NCBI GenBank assembly: GCA_964509505.1
Contig: CAZDYP010000107.1
Span: forward strand, 1-17,662
From: CAZDYP01 sp964509505
GTDB lineage: Bacteria > Chloroflexota > Anaerolineae > JACRMK01
Direction: 5' to 3'
DNA length: 17,662 bases
Below, piece by piece: positions 13,658 through 17,662 of the stretch (position 1 is its first letter; every line of letters starts with the position of its first letter). The position numbers and the translations under genes were made by a program. A model generated the notes under the pieces. It had not been told where the DNA came from, made no database searches, and was given only the letters and a program-made list of their open reading frames with translations.

Positions 13658-14755
13658 ATGCCCCAATCCATCACACTAGGCTCTGCGCGCGCTACGCCCG
13701 GACAATTAGCCTATGGTCGTTGGCTCGCCTTCGAACATCCCACAGGCACCCCTGAAGAGCTGCCCGTCATCCTCGCGCAAGGCTACGATGATGGTCCGAC
13801 ATTTTGGTTGACCGCAAACATTCACGGTCCCGAATTAACGGGCATCGCCGTCATTCACGAGCTCGTCACCGCAGACTTGGCGAAACGCTTGCATGGCACA
13901 CTCGTCTGCATTCCCTCACTCAGTCCTGCCGGCTTTCGTATTCGCAACCGCGAACCCTATTTCGACCCCCAAGACCCCAATCGGTTGTTTCCCGACGCGC
14001 AACCGCGCCAGGATGACGAGAAAGACACAGAGCTTGAGTATCCGACGATGCAAGAGCAAGTGTGGGCGCGCTTGTTTGAAGAAATCCGGCAGTCAGCCGA
14101 TTACTTGATTGATCTGCACAACGCGCAATATCAATCCATTCCCTTCTCCATTCGTGACAAAGCGTATTATCGCCGCGAAGAAGACCGCGCGCCCGCCGAA
14201 GAGCTGCAAGCCCGCACGGGCAGGCTGAGCGACGCATTCGGGTTGCCGTCGTTCTTCGAGTTCTCGCGCAAAAAATTTCTCAAGCAAAAATTGCAACGCT
14301 CGATGAGCGGCGCCGCATTCCACCTCGCGCGCATTCCGGCGTTCACGACAGAGCTCGGCGCGCCTCACATCGTTGACCCCGACATCGTGACGGCTGCGGT
14401 GAACGGGCTGCACAATTGCCTCGTTCACGTCGGCATGTTGGATGCGCCGCTGCGCCCTGTAAACGTGCCGCGCATCGAGAGCGACATGCCCTTGCGCCGC
14501 GAGACCCATCCACGCGCGCCCGCGACGGGGCTTATACGTCATCGCGTGCGTCAAGGTCAGCGCGTGCAGAAAGGCGACATAATTGCGACGCTCAACGATA
14601 TTTATGGGCGTCCCATCGGCGAGGGTGTGGTGCGCACCGAATACGACGGCTGGATCATCGGCTTGACGAGCGGCCTCGGCGTCTATCAGAACGCTGTACT
14701 CTGCACGATGGCTGTGCGCGACGACGAGCCCTTGGTGATGAAATGGGATGAATAG
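13658..14755 (+). CDS. Succinylglutamate desuccinylase/aspartoacylase-like zinc hydrolase (M14 fold)
   Basis: A 365-residue protein of the AstE/AspA branch of M14 zinc carboxypeptidase-like enzymes, which cleave amide bonds of N-acyl amino acids or related compounds. The zinc ligands are readable: H56 and E59 in ANIHGPELTG and H154 in YLIDLHNAQ. Downstream a conserved acidic residue in FTTELGAPH may be the catalytic Glu. The C-terminal section from about residue 288 (RHRVRQGQRVQKGDIIATL) is a beta-rich lipoyl-like module usual in this branch. The ATG at 13658 has AAAGGAGA 7 nt upstream. It is divergent from the importer genes and may share their regulation. Substrate is unknown; deacylation of a solute brought in by the importer is possible but unproven. 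Confidence 0.88.
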   Translation: MPQSITLGSARATPGQLAYGRWLAFEHPTGTPEELPVILAQGYDDGPTFWLTANIHGPELTGIAVIHELVTADLAKRLHGTLVCIPSLSPAGFRIRNREPYFDPQDPNRLFPDAQPRQDDEKDTELEYPTMQEQVWARLFEEIRQSADYLIDLHNAQYQSIPFSIRDKAYYRREEDRAPAEELQARTGRLSDAFGLPSFFEFSRKKFLKQKLQRSMSGAAFHLARIPAFTTELGAPHIVDPDIVTAAVNGLHNCLVHVGMLDAPLRPVNVPRIESDMPLRRETHPRAPATGLIRHRVRQGQRVQKGDIIATLNDIYGRPIGEGVVRTEYDGWIIGLTSGLGVYQNAVLCTMAVRDDEPLVMKWDE

Positions 14756-14767
14756 CTGGCGGGGAAG

Positions 14768-14815
14768 GGATGACAAGGTGACACAGGTTATCTTGTCACC
14801 TTGTCGCCTTGTCAT
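14768..14815. repeat. Octamer foldback array (GGATGACA / CTTGTCAC type)
   Basis: Six 8-bp units lie in register: GGATGACA, AGGTGACA, CAGGTTAT, CTTGTCAC, CTTGTCGC, CTTGTCAT. A perfect 12-bp stem pairs GACAAGGTGACA (14772-14783) with TGTCACCTTGTC (14794-14805) around a 10-nt loop. It starts 12 bp after the hydrolase stop and ends 14 bp before the next ATG. Confidence 0.92.
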
Positions 14816-14829
14816 CCTGCATACACGCG

Positions 14830-16302
14830 ATGTGTCAATTTAAACTTTCTTTCCTCTTTCTACTTTCTATCCTGCTTAACGCCCTCGTTTACTTCCTCTG
14901 GTTGTTACAACCCTTTCCACTGCTCATCTTCTATCACATCGCTCTGCTTGACCTCGGCAAAATCACAAATAATGAGGCCGCTGCGGCGCTAACTTTCACG
15001 CTTGGCATGACGGCGAGTTTCGCGCTCTACATCGTCGCCTATCGTATTGCGGCGTGCTTGCGGGATATGCGCTATTTGTGGATGATTGTGGGTGCGACAC
15101 TGAGCTACGCCGTCATGCTTGTCTTCGCGCATCCCATCGGCGCGAACGATGTGTACGATTACGTCTTTCGTGGACGGTTGTGGGGGCATTACAACTTCAA
15201 TCCATTGACGGTGACGGCGTTGCAAGTGAGCGAGGATGCGTGGTTCCCATACCTCGTGTGGATTTGGCAAGGCTCGCCTTATGGGCCCCTCTGGGCGATG
15301 GCGTCGTTGTGGTTATACCAGCTTGCAGGCGCTAGTTTGCTGCTCAACCTCATCGCGTACAAAGCGGCGATGGGTGTGTGCATCGTCGTCACGACGGTCA
15401 TCGTTTATGATTTGCTGCGTGAGCGCGGTATCGGCGTCGCATTGAGCGGCGCGGTGCTGTTTGCGTGGAATCCATTGTTGTTGTTTGAAGGCGTCGTCAA
15501 CGCGCACAACGACGCGCTGCTGATGACGTTCATCGTGTTGGCGCTGTGGCTGCAGCGTCGCCAGCGCATCACGTCGGCGCTCGTCTGTGTCACACTCGCC
15601 GCGCTCGTCAAAATCACGGCGGCGGTGTGGTGGCCCCTTTTATTGTTGAGTGGATTGCGCGAAAGCATCGTTTTCACCGCAGAGACGCCGAGGCGCAGGG
15701 TTTTCTTTTTACTTTTTTCTCATGGTTTCCGTGCCTCTGTGGTTTGTTTGTTGCTCGTCGTCCTGCTCTACGCGCCATTCTGGGATGGCGCGAATACGTT
15801 TGCAGGACTTGTGCCGCTCAACGATCGTTTCACTTCGTCGCTCGCCGCAGTCATCAAATTGAGCTTGCAGCTATTCGTCGGTGAACCAACTGCCATGATG
15901 TGGACACGGGCGGCAATGAGTGTGCTATTCTTGCCGCTGTATGCGTATCTGCTGTGGCGCACACTCAAAAGACCCAAAGGGTTTTCGAAACCCTTTGGGT
16001 CTATAAGTGATGCCACGTTCCAAGTCTGCGCGCTCGTTTTGCTGTTGCCCACGCTCTGGTTTCAGCCGTGGTACGTAACATGGCTCATCGCGCTCGCGCC
16101 GCTCGTGGACGAAGCAGGGCGACGCCTCGCCATTGTGTGGTCTATCGGCGCGTTTGCTATGTACATCATCTTCAATTTTTTGTGGTATTGGCAACCGTTG
16201 TTTTTCAACGCGGGGGAAGGCGTCGTGATAAATCTCGTCGCGTGGTTGGCGTGGGTAGCGCCTGTGGGGATTTGTGTGCTGTGGCAAAAGCGGAAGCGGT
16301 GA
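14830..16302 (+). CDS. Polytopic GT-C type glycosyltransferase (GT87/mannosyltransferase-like)
   Basis: A 490-residue membrane protein with about a dozen hydrophobic segments, resembling lipid-phosphate-sugar dependent mannosyltransferases (GT87/DUF2029 group) that act on envelope glycolipids from the outer face. The first loop holds the acidic motif HPIGANDVYDYVFRGRLW followed by NFNPL, the usual catalytic-loop pattern; later FAWNPLLLFEGVVNAHND and LWFQPWYVTWL also fit. The open frame begins with a TTG at 14809 inside the octamer array; the ATG at 14830 is more plausible, though no Shine-Dalgarno is visible. Two repeat elements lie in frame: residues about 282-305 come from an octamer foldback and residues 381-391 (RPKGFSKPFGS) from a perfect palindrome. 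Both fall in polar loops between helices. The sugar and acceptor cannot be told. Confidence 0.82.
   Translation: MCQFKLSFLFLLSILLNALVYFLWLLQPFPLLIFYHIALLDLGKITNNEAAAALTFTLGMTASFALYIVAYRIAACLRDMRYLWMIVGATLSYAVMLVFAHPIGANDVYDYVFRGRLWGHYNFNPLTVTALQVSEDAWFPYLVWIWQGSPYGPLWAMASLWLYQLAGASLLLNLIAYKAAMGVCIVVTTVIVYDLLRERGIGVALSGAVLFAWNPLLLFEGVVNAHNDALLMTFIVLALWLQRRQRITSALVCVTLAALVKITAAVWWPLLLLSGLRESIVFTAETPRRRVFFLLFSHGFRASVVCLLLVVLLYAPFWDGANTFAGLVPLNDRFTSSLAAVIKLSLQLFVGEPTAMMWTRAAMSVLFLPLYAYLLWRTLKRPKGFSKPFGSISDATFQVCALVLLLPTLWFQPWYVTWLIALAPLVDEAGRRLAIVWSIGAFAMYIIFNFLWYWQPLFFNAGEGVVINLVAWLAWVAPVGICVLWQKRKR
15675..15744. repeat. Octamer foldback inserted in frame in the glycosyltransferase
   Basis: The left arm reads CGCAGAGA, CGCCGAGG, CGCAGGGT in 8-bp register (15679-15702). 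The right arm around 15729-15744 reads CCGTGCCTCTGTGGTT, whose complement (ACCACAGAGGC) matches the left ACCGCAGAGAC with few changes. A T-rich spacer lies between. It resembles the CGCAGAG-type intergenic foldbacks I know from various environmental genomes, but here it is translated. Confidence 0.8.
15970..16002. repeat. Perfect 33-bp palindrome inserted in frame in the glycosyltransferase
   Basis: Fifteen bp, AGACCCAAAGGGTTT (15970-15984), pair perfectly with 15988-16002 around the loop TCG. The unit is exactly 11 codons (residues 381-391) and lies between two hydrophobic segments, so its insertion would not alter the frame. Confidence 0.88.
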
Positions 16303-16304
16303 AG

Positions 16305-16391
16305 GGATGACACGATGACCAGGGGACAAAGTGACAAGATGAAAAATTTAGTTTCACAGTGTCACTCCATCATCTTGTCATCTTGTCATCA
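16305..16391. repeat. Octamer foldback array (GGATGACA / TGTCATCT type)
   Basis: The left arm is GGATGACA, CGATGACC, AGGGGACA, AAGTGACA, AGATGAAA at 16305-16344. The right arm is TTTCACAG, TGTCACTC, CATCATCT, TGTCATCT, TGTCATCA at 16352-16391, all in 8-bp register. The final unit contains the MFS stop codon (TCA on +) and the first unit begins 2 bp after the glycosyltransferase stop. Units are shared with the array at 14768-14815. Confidence 0.92.
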
Positions 16392-17633
16392 GGGCATGGC
16401 GTCATTCACCGAAGGTCGCGCATACAAAAACGTCGTCACCAGCAAGCCGATGAACGCAGCAGCGGCGGTGCACACGAACACAGCGCGCACACCCCACCAC
16501 TCGGCGACAAGCCCCAAGACGAATGGGCTCATCATGCTGCCAAGACTACCCGCCATGCTGTAAAAACCCAGCACTTGTCCGCGCGTCATCGCTGTCGAGC
16601 GCTCGGCGGTGAACGCTTGTCCCGATGGCAGGAACATGCCAAACGCGATGCCTTCGACGACCAACAACGCGCCTAACCCAAGGAGCGATTCGGTCTGACT
16701 CATCATGAATACCGCAAGCATCGCCAGTAGCAATGCGCCTGTCATAACACTGCGAGTTGAGATGCGGCTCGTGATGGCGCCGCTCGGCAGACGCGCGCAG
16801 GTCGAGCCGAAGGCGCGCGTCGCGAACATCGAGTTGATGAGCGTTTGTGTCGCGTGCTGTTGCGCGCTATAGAGCGGGAAGAAGCTCGCAATCGCGCCGT
16901 TGTAAGTTGCGTTCATCAACAGGTTGCACAGACTCCCCGCGACAAGTTGCGGGTTGCGCATCAGCGTTCCAAAGTCACGACGCAACAGGACGAGCGGATG
17001 CACATTGACAGTGGAGCTGTGTTGTTCAGGACGAATCGCGCGCAAGCCCCACGCGGCGACGCCCACGCCAACGAGCGCGAAACCTGCCGATGCCCAATAG
17101 GTCGTGGTGGGATTGGTTGCTTCGGTGAGCGCCGCGCCGATGAGCGGTCCGATGGCGAAGCCAATGCCCATCGCTGTCGTGTAGAGTCCATACGCCAAGC
17201 CACGTTCCTCGCGCGTTACGATGTCGCCCACGTATGCGACACCCATCGAGAACGTGCCGACAAAAGCGACGCCCAATACCATGCGTCCCAGCAACAGAAA
17301 TTCGGCGTTGGGCGCGATGGCAAACAACGCGAACGCAACGGCAAACGCCATCATGCCGCCAACCAACACGACTTTGCGCCCATGTTGGTCGGACAGCGCG
17401 CCGATAGGCATCGAGATGATGAGCTGCGTGAGACCGACAACGCTGCTGAGGATGCCGATGAGCGTGAGCGACGCGCCCAAGTCTTTCGCATACAACGAGA
17501 AGGTGGGCGACAAGATGCCGCTCAGCACATCCGCCATGAAGATGATAAGACAAATGAGGATGACATCGCGGCGCAGGAGGCCGCGTAGCAATTGCCAGAA
17601 GGGGATAGCTGGTGAGGAAGCAACCGTCGTCAT
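16389..17633 (-). CDS. Major facilitator superfamily transporter
   Basis: A 414-residue membrane transporter with about 12 helices. MFS motif A is clear in the loop after helix 2: GALSDQHGRKVV (residues 78-89), and GRMVLGVAFVGTFSMGVAYVGD (split around residue 116-138) fits helices 4-5 of drug-efflux type MFS proteins. A degenerate second-half counterpart, RLPSGAITSRISTRSV, is present. The cargo cannot be deduced; drug or metabolite efflux is most likely by family. The ATG at 17633 is followed by a typical cytoplasmic N-terminus; no strong Shine-Dalgarno is visible in the 29 bases left upstream. It is convergent with the glycosyltransferase gene, and its stop codon is part of the shared octamer array. 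Confidence 0.92.
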   Translation of the reverse strand: MTTVASSPAIPFWQLLRGLLRRDVILICLIIFMADVLSGILSPTFSLYAKDLGASLTLIGILSSVVGLTQLIISMPIGALSDQHGRKVVLVGGMMAFAVAFALFAIAPNAEFLLLGRMVLGVAFVGTFSMGVAYVGDIVTREERGLAYGLYTTAMGIGFAIGPLIGAALTEATNPTTTYWASAGFALVGVGVAAWGLRAIRPEQHSSTVNVHPLVLLRRDFGTLMRNPQLVAGSLCNLLMNATYNGAIASFFPLYSAQQHATQTLINSMFATRAFGSTCARLPSGAITSRISTRSVMTGALLLAMLAVFMMSQTESLLGLGALLVVEGIAFGMFLPSGQAFTAERSTAMTRGQVLGFYSMAGSLGSMMSPFVLGLVAEWWGVRAVFVCTAAAAFIGLLVTTFLYARPSVNDAMP

Positions 17634-17662
17634 GCGGATTCTTCGCCATCGTCTGCGCGCAC

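Noticed and set aside
14809..14829. TTG start for the glycosyltransferase at 14809
   Set aside because: It lies in the octamer array; the ATG at 14830 is just downstream.
2844..17662. tRNA, rRNA, transposase or phage genes
   Set aside because: I looked for them on both strands and saw no supporting sequence.

Overview
The window is a 17.7 kb piece of a draft bacterial assembly: it has one 10-N and one 100-N gap. GC content is moderate to high. A complex I NuoL/NuoN pair, an undecaprenyl-phosphate pathway, a BMP-type nucleoside ABC importer and a 7TM-GAF-helix-turn-helix membrane regulator, together with intergenic regions full of 7-8 bp tandem repeats, suggest a Chloroflexota member, probably Anaerolineae-like. 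That placement is inference; no rRNA or other phylogenetic marker is present.

Layout. Positions 1-2787 (+ strand) hold the 3' end of a complex I operon: nuoL (5' end outside the window, with an apparently artificial gap) followed directly by nuoN, then an intrinsic terminator. Positions 2958-13339 hold eight genes on the - strand. Read in the direction of transcription they are: BMP substrate-binding lipoprotein, a cysteine-dioxygenase-like cupin, the double-domain ATPase, two permeases (one nucleoside-type importer), uppS, cdsA, and a membrane-tethered GAF/HTH regulator. Intrinsic terminators follow the lipoprotein gene and the second permease, so the importer genes and the uppS-cdsA pair are probably separate transcription units. 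A 318 bp divergent region (13340-13657) has a good promoter on each strand, a palindromic operator candidate and a long, foldable leader for the lipoprotein gene. Positions 13658-16302 (+ strand) encode an M14/AspA-like zinc hydrolase and a multi-membrane GT-C type glycosyltransferase. Positions 16389-17633 (- strand) encode an MFS transporter.

The most striking signal is not a gene. Almost every gene junction from 4.9 kb to 16.4 kb carries an array of degenerate 7-bp (sometimes 8-, once about 10-bp) units that stay in strict register. Most loci have two arms in opposite orientation, so the transcript can fold back on itself. Unit sequence differs between loci but falls into a few families that recur at non-adjacent sites. 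The arrays touch or contain the stop codon of most neighbouring genes. A related octamer foldback and a perfect 33-bp (11-codon) palindrome also sit in frame inside the glycosyltransferase gene. Together they look like a spreading class of short foldback repeats, comparable in spirit to cyanobacterial STRR heptamers and to Rickettsia palindromic elements in coding genes.
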